Positions 34,411 to 43,633 are shown, counted from the first letter of the stretch. The stretch is DNA of 64,000 nucleotides from an uncultured Lachnospiraceae bacterium (GCA_910587765.1 CAJUNR010000004.1:79552-143551), one strand, 5' to 3'. Translations and numbers: made by a program. Notes: generated by a model not told the origin, from the letters alone.

Positions 34411-34419
34411 TGATACAAT
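34411..34419 (+). promoter_or_regulatory. Possible extended -10 promoter of the toxin-antitoxin pair
   Basis: TGATACAAT fits the TGN-TATAAT extended -10 form. No good -35 is seen. It lies 28 bases before the toxin start. Confidence 0.35.
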
Positions 34420-34446
34420 TTATAGTAAAGACAGGAAGCCGACAAC

Positions 34447-34707
34447 ATGAAAATTGAATATGCGAAAAAAGCTGTGAAATATATTGAATCATTGGATAAA
34501 CCGACAAAACAGCGAATTAAGACGGGGATTGAGGGATTAACAGAAAATCCGCCGAAAGGCGACATAAAGGCCATGCAGGGCTATTTAGACGGCAGAAAAC
34601 GGTTAAGAATAGGGAAATACAGGATCATATATAATTATGGCCAGGATGGAGAAATTAAGATATTATATATTATGAATGTTGACGCAAGAGGCGATATTTA
34701 TAAATAG
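34447..34707 (+). CDS. RelE/ParE-type toxin
   Basis: The protein has 86 aa: KIEYAKKAVKYIESLDKPTK, ENPPKGDIKAMQGYLDGRKR, LRIGKYRIIYNYG and the end strand IMNVDARGDIYK. This is the RelE-fold mRNA interferase family. Candidate catalytic basic residues are in RKRLRIGKYRIIY. The local DNA is AT-rich compared with neighbours, which suggests horizontal acquisition. It precedes the antitoxin, the reverse of the usual relBE order. Confidence 0.85.
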   Translation: MKIEYAKKAVKYIESLDKPTKQRIKTGIEGLTENPPKGDIKAMQGYLDGRKRLRIGKYRIIYNYGQDGEIKILYIMNVDARGDIYK

Positions 34708-34722
34708 AAAGGAAGTGTTAAT

Positions 34723-34935
34723 ATGAACGGAGCGGTAAAAGAGGCTGCCAGTCTTATGGAGGCGTTGCCGGAAAGTGATCAGAATTTTGCGCTTGAATTT
34801 ATAAGAAAGCTTGTTCTTGCATGGGATCCCGATTATACAAAAGTTACACCGGCTGAAAGAAAAGCGCTCGAGGAAGCCGAAGAAGATATGATGGAAAATA
34901 GAACGATCTCGCATGATGCTGTTAATTGGGATTAG
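34723..34935 (+). CDS. Putative antitoxin of the RelE-type pair
   Basis: The protein has 70 aa, acidic and helical (LMEALPESDQNFALEFIRKL, KVTPAERKALEEAEEDM). It lies 15 bp after the toxin with AAGGAAGTG as ribosome binding site. The size, charge and position fit an antitoxin that wraps a RelE toxin. No DNA-binding domain is evident, so autoregulation is uncertain. Confidence 0.72.
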   Translation: MNGAVKEAASLMEALPESDQNFALEFIRKLVLAWDPDYTKVTPAERKALEEAEEDMMENRTISHDAVNWD

Positions 34936-34985
34936 GTCCGTTTACAAGGTACTACGCGCAGACTTTGAAACATGTTGCTGACAAC

Positions 34986-35020
34986 CGGCGCTGTGCTCCC
35001 GACAGGGTAGCATGGCGCCG
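34986..35020 (+). terminator. Strong hairpin after the toxin-antitoxin pair
   Basis: CGGCGCTGTGCTCCC (34986-35000) pairs with GGGTAGCATGGCGCCG (35005-35020) around a GACA loop, with two wobbles and one bulge. Only CTTTG follows, so it is a weak terminator or a leader structure of the MreB-like gene. Confidence 0.4.
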
Positions 35021-35051
35021 CTTTGATATGGGAGTTCGGGAGAAAAATAAA

Positions 35052-35642
35052 ATGAAGAAACCAGTATTTTATGAACCGGCGGACATCCTGATTTATGTGC
35101 AGGACAGAGGAATGGTGTTAAAAGAGCGGTCTGTAGTGGCGTTTCACAAAAGTGACGGTAAAATCGTGGCAGTCGGAGCCGAAGCAGAGCGTATGGGAGG
35201 GGACACGGAAGATCTTGCGGTCGTGTCTCCGCTGCGCCGGGGAGCGGTGGCGGATTACCAGACGGCCGCGGCGCTGTTTTCCTTTCTGCTGAACAAGGCG
35301 GCAGGAAAAAGAACGGTTTTAAGGCCGGCAGTCGCCATATCCGTGCCCGCGGGACTGACGGCTGTGGAAAGAAAAGCGCTCGAAGAAGTTCTGATGCAGG
35401 CCGGCGCAAAAAAGCTCCTGTTTTCGGAACTGCCGATCGGGACGCTGGTCCGTGAATTTCCTGAACGATATCCGCAGGAATACCGGAAATACAAACTGAT
35501 CATCGGTATCACCAAAGAGGAACCGGAGCGCTATGTAGAAGAACGTCTGAAAGAACTTCTGGAGTACAGTCTGCAGGAGCAGATTCCGCAGGAAAGGGTG
35601 TACGAGCTGTGGCGGAAATGCAGAGAGAACGGAGAGGTTTGA
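35052..35642 (+). CDS. Truncated MreB-like protein
   Basis: The protein has 196 aa; full MreB is about 340. VVAFHKSDGKIVAVGAEAE, VVSPLRRGAVADYQTAAALF and VAISVPAGLTAVERKALEE align with MreB subdomains IA/IB. The N-terminal phosphate loop (normally DLGTANT) is replaced by FYEPADILIYV, and the protein ends before the second phosphate motif (DxGGGTT). It should not hydrolyse ATP in the MreB manner. It may be a decayed or repurposed actin homologue. GGGAG lies 9 bases before ATG 35052; longer in-frame starts lie inside the hairpin region. Confidence 0.65.
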   Translation: MKKPVFYEPADILIYVQDRGMVLKERSVVAFHKSDGKIVAVGAEAERMGGDTEDLAVVSPLRRGAVADYQTAAALFSFLLNKAAGKRTVLRPAVAISVPAGLTAVERKALEEVLMQAGAKKLLFSELPIGTLVREFPERYPQEYRKYKLIIGITKEEPERYVEERLKELLEYSLQEQIPQERVYELWRKCRENGEV

Positions 35643-35656
35643 CAGGAGAAGACGCG

Positions 35657-35938
35657 ATGATATTGAGTGCGAGCAGAAGAACCGATATTCCCAATTATTA
35701 TTCGGGCTGGTTTCTGAACCGGATTCGGGAAGGATTTCTGTATGTGCGCAATCCTGTGAATCCCTGCCGGATCAGCCGCGTCTGCCTGTCGCCGGAGACG
35801 GTGTGAGAAATACATGCGGCGGTCTATGACTGGAAGTCGGAGCTGCTGTGCGGAAGCGTACAGGAAGACGATCAGATTTTTGATAAGCAAGGAAAATCAC
35901 AAAAGGAATGTCAGCTCAGCCTGTTTGACGGGCGCTGA
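35657..35938 (+). pseudogene. DUF1848 gene remnant with internal deletion
   Basis: The start MILSASRRTDIPNYYSGWFL (through VRNPVNPCRISRVCLSPETV) is the DUF1848 N-terminus. After 49 codons there is an in-frame TGA (35804-35806). The same frame then continues with VYDWKSELLCGSVQEDDQI and SQKECQLSLFDG up to TGA 35936-35938, which matches the usual C-terminal end of the family. Around 200 central residues, including the radical-SAM-like cysteine region, are missing. It is a clear remnant rather than a working enzyme. Confidence 0.7.
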
Positions 35939-35999
35939 AGCAGTGTCTGCATTCTTTAGGGAATACATCTGGCATCCAGAGGAGAGGAGTAGATAAAAG

Positions 36000-37115
36000 A
36001 TGGAGCGAAGAGCCGAGATCAAGCCGCCGGTAGAGGTGCGGTATCAGAAGGAGCTGAAAGCGCTGGCGGCGCTGGATGAGGGGAAGCGTCCCCTGAACTG
36101 GAAACTGTCTCCGCGGGCGGTGCGCACTTTTATTCTGGGGAGCCAAAAGCCCCTGGTATTCGAGGGAGAAGAGATTCCCGTCCGCAAAAAATATCTGGGA
36201 AACGACGCCCTGGTGGAACGCTGCATCATCACGCTGGCGGGCAACCGCGGACTGATGCTGGTGGGGGAGCCCGGTACGGCCAAGACCATGCTCTCGGAGC
36301 TTTTGTCGGCCGCCGTCAGCGGGACCAGCACGAACACGATTCAGGGGACGGCGGGCACCACGGAAGATATGATCAAGTACAGTTGGAACTACGCGCTTTT
36401 ACTGGCAAAAGGACCGGTACGGGAGGCGCTGGTGCCGGCGCCGCTCTATGTGGGGATGGAACAGGGAATCCTCACCCGTTTTGAGGAGATCACCCGTACA
36501 CCGGCGGAGATTCAGGACAGTCTGATCAGCGTGCTCAGCGATAAAGTCCTTAATGTGCCGGAACTTTCAGAGGACGGCCTGCTCTTTGCCAAAGCCGGCT
36601 TTAACGTGATCGGCACGGCCAACACGAGGGACAAGGGCGTCAACGAGATGAGCAGCGCGCTCAAGCGGCGTTTTAATTTTGAGACCGTGATGCCGGTCAG
36701 AGACGTGGCGCTGGAGAAGCAGATCATCATCAGCGAGGTGGAGGAGCTGGCAAAGGAAAGCCGGATCGATATGCCGGTGGAGGAAGACGTGGCGGAGCTT
36801 CTGGCGTCCACCTATCACGAACTGCGGGAGGGCGTCTCTTCCATGGGGCACCGGATCGACCGGCCGTCCGCGGTTATGAGCACGGCGGAGGCGGTGTCCG
36901 TCTACTATCAGACGATGATGACCGCCTATTATTACGGGGATTCCCGCATGGATCTGGGCTGTCTGGTGCAGAATCTGGTGGGAGCGGTGCAGAAGGAAAA
37001 CCGCGAGGACATGGAAAAGCTGCGCAGTTATTTCCAGACGGTGGTGAGAGATAAAGGAGGAAAAGAGGGAGCGCTGTGGAAGGAGTACTACGAAGCGGGA
37101 AAATATCTGAAATAG
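36000..37115 (+). CDS. MoxR-type AAA+ ATPase
   Basis: The protein has 371 aa. Walker A is VGEPGTAKT (residues 88-96). The Walker B region is FEEITRTPAEIQDSLI, where the usual Asp-Glu is Glu-Glu. VIGTANTRDKG is sensor 1 and MSSALKRRFNFE the arginine-finger segment. MoxR ATPases act as chaperone-like remodelers with VWA partners; the VWA gene here is two genes downstream. GGAGAGGAG precedes the ATG. It is the first gene of a five-gene operon of unknown role. Confidence 0.88.
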   Translation: MERRAEIKPPVEVRYQKELKALAALDEGKRPLNWKLSPRAVRTFILGSQKPLVFEGEEIPVRKKYLGNDALVERCIITLAGNRGLMLVGEPGTAKTMLSELLSAAVSGTSTNTIQGTAGTTEDMIKYSWNYALLLAKGPVREALVPAPLYVGMEQGILTRFEEITRTPAEIQDSLISVLSDKVLNVPELSEDGLLFAKAGFNVIGTANTRDKGVNEMSSALKRRFNFETVMPVRDVALEKQIIISEVEELAKESRIDMPVEEDVAELLASTYHELREGVSSMGHRIDRPSAVMSTAEAVSVYYQTMMTAYYYGDSRMDLGCLVQNLVGAVQKENREDMEKLRSYFQTVVRDKGGKEGALWKEYYEAGKYLK

Positions 37116-39502
37116 AGTTTCCCGAACTCTATGATCTGAGCCGTCCGCTTCTGTATTTTCCCATCCGTCACCACAGTCCGGCCTGTGCGTTTCATCTGAA
37201 GAAGGCCATCGCCGCTTATGAGCCGGACTGCATTCTGATCGAAGGTCCGGAGAACGCACAGGAACAGATTCCGGTTCTGGCACACAGAGATACGAAAGCG
37301 CCGGTGGCGTTGTATTATTTTTATAGAGACAGCAAAGGTCTTCTGAGCGAAGAAAAGGAGGATTACCGGTGTTACTATCCGTTTCTGGACAGTTCTCCGG
37401 AGCTGGCGGCGATCAGAGAGGCGGCGCAGAGAGGAATTCCGGTCCGTTTTATCGATCTTCCCTACGGGGAAATTCTGATCGGTACGGCCAGGAACCGGGG
37501 AATCCGGACGGAGAGCGGGAAGTCTTCCTACAATGACGATTATCTGCTGAGCCGCAGCGCGTATCTGAGACGGCTCTGCGAGAAAACCGGCCTGCGCAGT
37601 TTTGAGGAACTGTGGGAGAAATATTTCGAGATCGGGGGACTGTTTCTGGAAACGGCGGACTTTGTCCGGCTGATGTCCGTCCAGTGCGGACTTTCAAGAC
37701 AGCATACGCCAAAGGAAGAGCTGGAAGCGGACGGGTGCCTGCTGCGGGAACGGTATATGGCGCAGCGGATTGCGGAGGCGTCCGCGAATTACCGGAAGAT
37801 TCTGGTGGTGACCGGAGGATTTCACACGCACGGACTGATGGAGCTTCTGGAAACTGCGGAAGGCGTCCGCTTTACGGCGAAGCCGGTGAAGCTTCACAGG
37901 CTGGCGGATAAGGATCAGGGCGTCTATCCGATTGCGTATTCGATGGAGGCGGCGGACGCGCTGAACGGCTATGCCAGCGGCATGCAGTGCCCGGGGTTTT
38001 ATCAGGAGGTGTGGGAGCGGCTTGCCGATCGGGAAAGTCCGAAAGGCGTTTACGAGAGTGCGGTGCTCCATCAGCTTGTCCGCGCGGGGCGGCAGGCGCG
38101 CAGGAAAAAAGAACCGCTTTCTTCGTATGACATCATCTGCGCGCTGTCCATGACGAAAGGGCTGGCGGCTCTTCGGGGCAAGCAGGAGCCGGGGCTCTAT
38201 GAACTTCAGGACGCGGCGCTCTCTTCGTTTGTGAAGGGGGAATACAGTCCGTCCACCGATCTGCCTCTGCGGATTCTGCAGGAGCTGAATACCGGAACGC
38301 AGGCGGGGACGCTCTGTCAGGAGGCGGATCGGCCGCCGCTGCTCGCGGATTTTGAGGAACAGTGCAGAAAATACGGAATCAAGATTCAGAAAGCAGGCCG
38401 TCAGGAAGTGACGCTGGAGCTGTTTACAAAGAAAAAGCATCTGTCCATGAGCCGTTTTTTCTATCGGATGGAATATCTGGGGACGGGTTTTGCAAGGCGG
38501 ACCAAGGGGGCGGATCTGCTGAACCGCAGGGATAAGAGCCGGATTCGGGAAGTATGGAGCTGGCAGTTCTCGGGCGCGGTTCTGGCGGCTCTGGTGGACG
38601 TGTCCATGCTGGGCGGCACGGTGGCGGAGGCGGCCGGAACCCGTCTGATCCGGCAGTTCCGGGAGAGCCGGAACAGTCAGGAGGCGGCAGGACTGATGGC
38701 GCAGGGGTTTCTGATGGGCTTTCTGGAAGAGCAGGCCGGGATGGGAGCGCATATCCGGGAAGTTTTGACGGAGGACGGCGATTTCTTCTCCCTGACGAAA
38801 GGGTTTTCGCATCTGCGGATGCTCTACGAGCTGCAGGAGCTGTATCAGATACAGGACGGTGCGGAACTGGAAGAACTGATTGGCATCTGCTTTCAGAAGA
38901 TCGTACAGCTTCTGCCGTCAATGGCTCAGGTGAAGGACGAGCAGCTTCAGGAGTGCATGGAGAGCTGTCTGTCCCTGTATCAGATCACGGGACGGCCAGG
39001 CTTCACCTGTTTCCGGCAGATGCTGTCGGAAGCGTTCGAGCGGCTGCGGCTGCAGCCGGGGATTGCGCCCGGGCTGGAAGGGACGGTACTGGGGCTGCTC
39101 TATGGATACGAGAGCCGCTACGAGACGCAGATTCGCTCGGCGGCGGCCGGATATCTGCAGGGGACGAACGAGATGCGGATGAAGAGCGCGGCGTTTCTGC
39201 GGGGGCTTTTCTATACGGCCAGGGACTTTGTGTTCGTGCAGGAGCATTTTCTGGAACTGATCGACGGACTTCTGGAGAAGCTGTCCGGGGATGAATTTAT
39301 GAGGATGCTCCCGGAGCTTCGGCAGGCTTTCGGGTATTTCACGCCGCTGGAGATCGACCGGATCGCGGGGAAGGCGGCCGCATTCCACGGAGTGAAGAAA
39401 AAGGAGCTGCTGCGCGGACGGATGGTGCCGCCGGCCGAGTACGAATACGGGGAGGCGCTGGATCGGCTCGCGCAGGCGCAAAGCGGCGTGTTTCTTCATT
39501 AA
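37076..39502 (+). CDS. DUF5682 family protein
   Basis: The protein has 808 aa. The N-terminal YFPIRHHSPACAFHLKKAI, LIEGPENAQEQIP and RFIDLPYGE mark DUF5682, a family of unknown function seen beside MoxR and VWA genes. VTGGFHTHGL near residue 245 and the RHHSPA motif suggest a catalytic or metal-binding site of a ChaN/TraB-like erythromycin-esterase-type fold; this is inference. No membrane segments are seen. The GTG start lies 40 bp inside the ATPase gene, so translation is probably coupled. Confidence 0.82.
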   Translation: MEGVLRSGKISEIEFPELYDLSRPLLYFPIRHHSPACAFHLKKAIAAYEPDCILIEGPENAQEQIPVLAHRDTKAPVALYYFYRDSKGLLSEEKEDYRCYYPFLDSSPELAAIREAAQRGIPVRFIDLPYGEILIGTARNRGIRTESGKSSYNDDYLLSRSAYLRRLCEKTGLRSFEELWEKYFEIGGLFLETADFVRLMSVQCGLSRQHTPKEELEADGCLLRERYMAQRIAEASANYRKILVVTGGFHTHGLMELLETAEGVRFTAKPVKLHRLADKDQGVYPIAYSMEAADALNGYASGMQCPGFYQEVWERLADRESPKGVYESAVLHQLVRAGRQARRKKEPLSSYDIICALSMTKGLAALRGKQEPGLYELQDAALSSFVKGEYSPSTDLPLRILQELNTGTQAGTLCQEADRPPLLADFEEQCRKYGIKIQKAGRQEVTLELFTKKKHLSMSRFFYRMEYLGTGFARRTKGADLLNRRDKSRIREVWSWQFSGAVLAALVDVSMLGGTVAEAAGTRLIRQFRESRNSQEAAGLMAQGFLMGFLEEQAGMGAHIREVLTEDGDFFSLTKGFSHLRMLYELQELYQIQDGAELEELIGICFQKIVQLLPSMAQVKDEQLQECMESCLSLYQITGRPGFTCFRQMLSEAFERLRLQPGIAPGLEGTVLGLLYGYESRYETQIRSAAAGYLQGTNEMRMKSAAFLRGLFYTARDFVFVQEHFLELIDGLLEKLSGDEFMRMLPELRQAFGYFTPLEIDRIAGKAAAFHGVKKKELLRGRMVPPAEYEYGEALDRLAQAQSGVFLH

Positions 39503-39603
39503 ATACGAGCGGGGTCAAGAAAGATGATCGGTCGGCGCCGGGCGTTTGCAAGGCGTGGAGTGAAAGCAGTTCGGAAATTGCGGAATCACAGACAGGAGGA
39601 ATC

Positions 39604-40731
39604 ATGGGACATACGAGTCAGATCAACAGGTGGCGGCTGATTCTGGGCGGTTATGCGAAGAATCAGCTTGACTTCGGGGCGGGAAAAGCGATGGAGAACG
39701 GGATTTCCTGTATGGATCTGGAGGAAGCGCTGGATTTCCTGTACAACAGAGAACAGGGAGAGGATGTGCGTCAGGGAAGTCTGGACGCCAGTCATCTGAC
39801 GGCGGTTACGTGGATTACGAAGATCCGCAGACTGTTTCCGAAAGAGACGGTGGAGATACTGGAGCGGCATGCGCTGGACCGGTACGGAATGACGGAGCTT
39901 CTGACGGACCGGGAGGTGCTGGAGAAGCTGGAGCCGAATCAGGAGCTTTTAAAGACGATTCTTCAGTTAAAGCATCTGATGAAAGGCGACGTGCTCGACA
40001 CAGCGAGGCGGATCGTGAAAAAAGTGGCGGAAGAGATTGCAAAGAAACTGAATCAGGATATCCGCCGGTCCCTTCTGGGAAAACTTGAGCGCAATTCGGA
40101 ACATCCGGTCCGTTCGATCCGCAATCTGGACATTCAGAAGACCATCCGCAGAAATCTCAGGCATTACGACCGGGAGAATGGGCAGATCATGCTGGAAGAG
40201 GTGTATTTTCACGGACGGACCAGGCGCTACAGCCAGTGGCGGGTGGTGATCGCGGTGGATGAGAGCGGTTCCATGCTGGATTCCGTCATTCACAGCGCGG
40301 TGATGGCGGGAATTTTTGCCAAACTGCCCATGCTGGACACCAGGCTGGTAATCTTCGATACTCAGGTGGTGGATCTGAGCGGATATCTCCAGGACCCGGT
40401 GGCGACCCTGATGAGCATTCAGCTTGGGGGCGGAACTTACATAACGGGGGCGCTCCAGTACTGCGAGTCCCTGATTGAGAATCCTCACCGGACGATGGTG
40501 GTGCTGGTGTCGGATCTGTGCGAAGGCGGCAGCACGGCGGCGCTGCTCGGCGTCAGCCGGGGTATCATCGAGAGCGGGGCCAGGCTGATCTGCCTGACGG
40601 CGCTCGATATGGAAGCCAATCCGGTCTACGACCGCCGGACTGCGCAGCAGATGGCGGATCTGGGCGCTCATGTAGGCGCGATGACGCCGGAGATGCTGGG
40701 AGATTTTATGGGAAAGATTATGAATGGATGA
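39604..40731 (+). CDS. VWA domain protein (CoxE/YehP-like)
   Basis: The protein has 375 aa. The C-terminal VWA domain carries the MIDAS motif DESGSML (D219, S221, S223), GGGTYITGAL and VSDLCEGG. The N-terminal helical part (about 1-190) includes YAKNQLDFGAGKAMENG and ALDFLYNREQGEDV. VWA proteins of this type pair with MoxR ATPases. AGACAGGAGGAATC precedes the ATG; a 100-bp gap separates it from the DUF5682 gene. Confidence 0.88.
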   Translation: MGHTSQINRWRLILGGYAKNQLDFGAGKAMENGISCMDLEEALDFLYNREQGEDVRQGSLDASHLTAVTWITKIRRLFPKETVEILERHALDRYGMTELLTDREVLEKLEPNQELLKTILQLKHLMKGDVLDTARRIVKKVAEEIAKKLNQDIRRSLLGKLERNSEHPVRSIRNLDIQKTIRRNLRHYDRENGQIMLEEVYFHGRTRRYSQWRVVIAVDESGSMLDSVIHSAVMAGIFAKLPMLDTRLVIFDTQVVDLSGYLQDPVATLMSIQLGGGTYITGALQYCESLIENPHRTMVVLVSDLCEGGSTAALLGVSRGIIESGARLICLTALDMEANPVYDRRTAQQMADLGAHVGAMTPEMLGDFMGKIMNG

Positions 40732-40745
40732 CGGGGGGACGGCAG

Positions 40746-42950
40746 ATGGATAATGCGCTGAAGGCGCTGCTGCGGCAGGCGGACGACGACTACCTGACGG
40801 GGCTGAGCAATAAAGGGACGGTAAAGCGGGCGTACAAAGACCTGGCGCAGGAGACGCCCGCGGTCCAGTGGAAAGAAGACGCGGCGGAGGTCAGATGGAA
40901 AGAAGAAACCTGCGTCATCAGGGCGCCTCTCGGAGAGAGTACCTGCAGTTGTCCGTCCCGCAGCGTGTGCCGGCATGTGGTGGCGGCGATTCTGCAGCTT
41001 CGGCAGGAGACGGAAGCGGAGGCGGGCGTACGGCCGCAGGCAGCCGGCGCCGATGAAGAAGCATCCGCAGAAGCGTCCGGCGTCCATGCGGCGGGGCTGA
41101 CGGAGAGCCTTCTGCAGATTCCCGCGGAACGACTGAAACGCGCCTGCAAAGGAAGGCGTTACCGGCAGTTTGTGGAGCATCTGCGGGCGGGAGAACTGCC
41201 GCCCATCGAAGAAAGTTCGATCGTGACGGTCGTTCTTCCGTGGGAGCAGGCGACCGTAAAGCTTTTAGAGCCTTTCGAGTATTCTACCTGCACCTGCCAC
41301 AGCAGAGAACTGTGTCCGCATAAAGCGCAGGCGGTTCTTGCCTTTCAGATTTTGAAAGGAAGACTGACGCCTGCGGATCTGGAACCGTCGGAGGAGACGG
41401 GGCAGACATGGGACAGAGAACAGGTACGAAAAACGTGCGCCGGCATCTGTGCGTCCGTGTCGCATCAGATCGGCACCGGGCTGTCCAGACAGTCGCCGGA
41501 GAGCGGAGAGAGCCTGGAACGGCTGGCGGTGATCAGCCATCGGGCGGAGCTTCCGGCTCTGGAGAGCCTGCTTCGGGAGGTGGCGTCCTGCTGCCGGCAG
41601 TATTTTGAACGTTCGGCGGCGTTTCGGGTGGAAGAACTGTTTGTAAAGCTTCTGCAAATTTACGGACTGGCGGACCGGCTTTCCCATACAGAAAGCCAGG
41701 AAGAGTTCCGCGCCCTTGCGGGAAATTTCAGAGATACGTATGAGCCGGCCGGGATCCTTCATCTATTGGGGATGGGTTCCAGGAGCTTTGTGAGCGGAAC
41801 CGGGTACGAGGGGGAGATTTACTATTTTCTGGAGCCGGAACAGAAGCGCTGGTATACGTGGACGGATGCCCGCCCGGTCTTTTACGAAGGGGTCCGGCGG
41901 AGACCGCCCGGGGGAAATGCTATGGCGCCCTGGGGGTTAAACTGCAGCCGGGAGCAGCTTCAGAGCCTGGAATTTGAATTATCGAACGCGAAAGCGGCGT
42001 CCGGCGGGCGGCTGTCCGTGAGCAAAGACAGCAGAGGAGAAGCCGTGGGGGAACGCAGCCTTTGTACGGCGGCGGTGAAAGAACGGATTTTCTGGGACTA
42101 TGAGGCGCTGCTGGCGGAGCATTTCGGGACGCAGGCTATAGAGCAGGAGCTTTTGAACCGGGCGTCCGGCAGGCGCGAGCGGCTTGTGCTGGCAGGTGCG
42201 CTTGGGTGGGACGAGAGCAGTTTTGATTCTGTGGAACAGAGATTTTCCTGGAATGTATACGACCGGCGCGGCTGCAGGCTCTGCGTCTCCATGAAATACC
42301 GGAAAGAAGAAAAGCAGACGATTCTGTTCCTGGAGCGCATGGAAAGGCGTCTGAAAAAGCGTTCGCGCAAAGCCGTTGTGTTCTTCGGTTCCGTATATCT
42401 GGACGAGGACGGGCGTCTGTGCCTGTATCCGATTGAATTTTTTATAAAAGAAGCGGAAGAGATCGCGGAGCAGGAAGGGCTGACGGGAGAGCGGAGCGGA
42501 AAGTCCGCCGACGGACCGGACGCTTTCGAGCCGCCGGCTTTGTCAGCGGAGATTCTCCGGAGCATGGAGCAGTACTGCCGGGAAGCCGCGGAAGCGCTTT
42601 CCGATCTCTATGTCAGCGGGCTTGACTCGGTGCAGGAAAATATGCTCGAACGGCTGGCGGCGCTTTCGGACGACGGAGAGCGCATGGGGCTCCATTATGC
42701 GGGCGCGGCGTTTTCCCGGATGAAAGAAGAGCTGGAAGGAAGGCGGCATCGGATTCAGGCCTCGTCGGAACCGTTTTTCCGGATGGCGGGAGAACTCTGC
42801 GCCTATCTCCGGGCGTGCAGGAAAAAGCTGTCCTGTGATACCGCTCTTCTGGCCATGAAAGCGCCGAAGGAAGATGCCGCTTTGTCTCCTGCGCCGCCCA
42901 GTCGCCCGGCGCAGGAGACAGAGGAACAGAAAGGGATGGGAACTGTATGA
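40746..42950 (+). CDS. Double SWIM zinc-finger protein
   Basis: The protein has 734 aa from ATG 40746. Two SWIM motifs (CxCx5CxH) are visible: STCSCPSRSVCRH (C67, C69, C75, H77) and STCTCHSRELCPH (C182, C184, C190, H192). The rest is largely helical with no enzymatic motif; acidic and arginine-rich stretches alternate. SWIM domains bind zinc and usually nucleic acids or proteins. It is 14 bp after the VWA gene and overlaps the methyltransferase gene by 4 bp. It could recognise the target on which the ATPase works. Confidence 0.85.
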   Translation: MDNALKALLRQADDDYLTGLSNKGTVKRAYKDLAQETPAVQWKEDAAEVRWKEETCVIRAPLGESTCSCPSRSVCRHVVAAILQLRQETEAEAGVRPQAAGADEEASAEASGVHAAGLTESLLQIPAERLKRACKGRRYRQFVEHLRAGELPPIEESSIVTVVLPWEQATVKLLEPFEYSTCTCHSRELCPHKAQAVLAFQILKGRLTPADLEPSEETGQTWDREQVRKTCAGICASVSHQIGTGLSRQSPESGESLERLAVISHRAELPALESLLREVASCCRQYFERSAAFRVEELFVKLLQIYGLADRLSHTESQEEFRALAGNFRDTYEPAGILHLLGMGSRSFVSGTGYEGEIYYFLEPEQKRWYTWTDARPVFYEGVRRRPPGGNAMAPWGLNCSREQLQSLEFELSNAKAASGGRLSVSKDSRGEAVGERSLCTAAVKERIFWDYEALLAEHFGTQAIEQELLNRASGRRERLVLAGALGWDESSFDSVEQRFSWNVYDRRGCRLCVSMKYRKEEKQTILFLERMERRLKKRSRKAVVFFGSVYLDEDGRLCLYPIEFFIKEAEEIAEQEGLTGERSGKSADGPDAFEPPALSAEILRSMEQYCREAAEALSDLYVSGLDSVQENMLERLAALSDDGERMGLHYAGAAFSRMKEELEGRRHRIQASSEPFFRMAGELCAYLRACRKKLSCDTALLAMKAPKEDAALSPAPPSRPAQETEEQKGMGTV

Positions 42951-43633
42951 GATATTATGAGGAGCTGGCGACGGCCTATATACGCGGCCACGCCGACAGA
43001 ACAGGTGTGCCGGTTTTGCCGGGTGAGCTGCACAATAAATTTCTGAGCGATCTCACGCCGGAAGAAAGAAGCGCCATTGTGGATGCGGGAAAGGTAGCGC
43101 AGTTAAAGCTGTATCCGTTTAAAACAACACACAGCGATCTGCCGCGCGTTAAAAAGGTGATGGGCTTTCTGAAGGGAATCCCGTTTGAAACTCTGCTGGA
43201 TGCAGGCAGCGGGCGCGGCGTATTTCTCTTTCCTTTTCTGACGGAGTTTCCATGGGTGCAGGTGACGGCCGTGGATTTGCTTCCGTACCGGACAGAATTT
43301 CTGCAGGAAATGACGGCCGGCGGCCTGAGTCGCCTGACAGCCGTCCACGCCGATCTCTGCGCTCAGCCGTTTCCGGAAAAATCTGCCGATGTGGTGACGC
43401 TTCTGGAGGTACTGGAGCATATTCCGGATGTGGAAAGCGCGGTGAAGGCGGCGGTAAAGACTGCCCGCAGATTTGTTGTTGTAACGGTGCCGTCCAGGGA
43501 GGACAGCAATCCGGAGCATATTCATCTTCTGACTAAGGAACGCCTGACGGAGCTGTTCGCCGCGGCAGGATGCTGCAGACTGCATTTTTCCGGGGTGAAC
43601 GGTCATCTGATGATGACGGCCACCCTGACGTGA
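42947..43633 (+). CDS. Class I SAM-dependent methyltransferase
   Basis: The protein has 228 aa. LLDAGSGRGVFLFPFL is the SAM-binding glycine loop, VTAVDLLPYR the second acidic strand, and VVTLLEVLEHIPDVESAV the later motif. The N-terminal 70 residues are not part of the usual fold. It overlaps the SWIM gene (ATGA), so it belongs to the same translational unit; whether it is functionally part of the system is inference. The substrate is unknown. Confidence 0.85.
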   Translation: MRYYEELATAYIRGHADRTGVPVLPGELHNKFLSDLTPEERSAIVDAGKVAQLKLYPFKTTHSDLPRVKKVMGFLKGIPFETLLDAGSGRGVFLFPFLTEFPWVQVTAVDLLPYRTEFLQEMTAGGLSRLTAVHADLCAQPFPEKSADVVTLLEVLEHIPDVESAVKAAVKTARRFVVVTVPSREDSNPEHIHLLTKERLTELFAAAGCCRLHFSGVNGHLMMTATLT

